A DNA stretch of 64,000 nucleotides from Bacillota bacterium (GTDB lineage: Bacteria > Bacillota > Clostridia > Lutisporales > Lutisporaceae). The DNA lies in the NCBI GenBank assembly GCA_023230985.1, contig JALNWH010000001.1:1-64000 (forward strand), read 5' to 3'. Position 1 is the first letter of the stretch; the number at the start of each line of letters is the position of its first letter. Position numbers and translations under genes: made by a program. Positions 63,846-64,000 of the stretch are shown in pieces. The notes below the pieces were generated by a model, which had not been told where the DNA came from, ran no database searches, and saw only the letters and a program-made list of their open reading frames with translations.

Positions 63846-64000
63846 AGATATCTTCTCCCTAGTATATTTAGAATAATGCATATCAAATTATAACATATAG
63901 AACTTTAACATGAAAGGAAAATGTAGATTGTTGGATTTGCTAAATCAATGAAAGTAGCTTATTAGATTATTATAGGATGTGTGTAGAATATCTATAATAG

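Overview
The window is a stretch of chromosome from a low-GC, anaerobic, spore-forming Firmicute of the class Clostridia. The evidence is A/T-rich codon use, strong AGGAGG-type ribosome binding sites with many TTG and GTG starts, T-box leaders, a CIRCE/HrcA heat-shock operon, the sporulation genes yqfC and yqfD, rubrerythrin, pyruvate phosphate dikinase with its regulator, butyrate kinase, and a two-subunit glycyl-tRNA synthetase. Branched-chain amino-acid uptake, threonine dehydratase, cyanophycin genes and butyrate kinase suggest an amino-acid fermenter, perhaps near Tissierellia/Sedimentibacter. That placement is a guess from gene content.

Left part (1-9.7 kb): the promoter, structured leader and ribosome binding site of a minus-strand gene lying off the left edge; rubrerythrin; an orphan F420-ligase-family protein; a HAD phosphatase; then an FtsA-like actin ATPase, a VanW/G5 membrane protein and a DUF2225 protein on the minus strand; a 55-codon small gene; a GNAT protein; and a uridine-kinase-like P-loop protein.

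Metabolic and accessory part (9.7-33.6 kb): asnS under an Asn T-box; a MATE transporter; buk with a small overlapping gene; a short threonine dehydratase; tRNA-Ala(GGC); a response regulator, histidine kinase and propeller-like lipoprotein operon; cyanophycinase plus cyanophycin synthetase; a NagZ-like GH3 lipoprotein; a GerMN lipoprotein; a complete branched-chain amino-acid ABC transporter with two substrate-binding proteins; a NUDIX hydrolase; and a type-4 uracil-DNA glycosylase.

Housekeeping part (33.8-63.9 kb), all on the minus strand. In transcription order from the right edge: lepA-hemW; hrcA-grpE-dnaK-dnaJ behind CIRCE; prmA-rsmE-mtaB-hit; rpsU-yqeY; nfeD-floA-small membrane protein; yqfC-yqfD-phoH-yqfF-ybeY-DUF3048-cdd-era-recO; and glyQ-glyS-ppsR-ppdK behind a Gly T-box. 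This is a recognisable clostridial gene order.

Items beyond ordinary annotation: a previously unlisted family of about 120-bp elements with terminal inverted repeats (two full copies, two decayed); a pseudoknot-like leader at 5-223 resembling no riboswitch class I can name; a repeated ThiS/MoaD-like motif in the C-terminal half of the FtsA-like protein; and two GC-rich palindromes, one directly behind dnaK. I did not see phage, CRISPR, restriction or transposase genes. Many start codons were moved inward because the longest open frame begins inside, or upstream of, a clear ribosome binding site.
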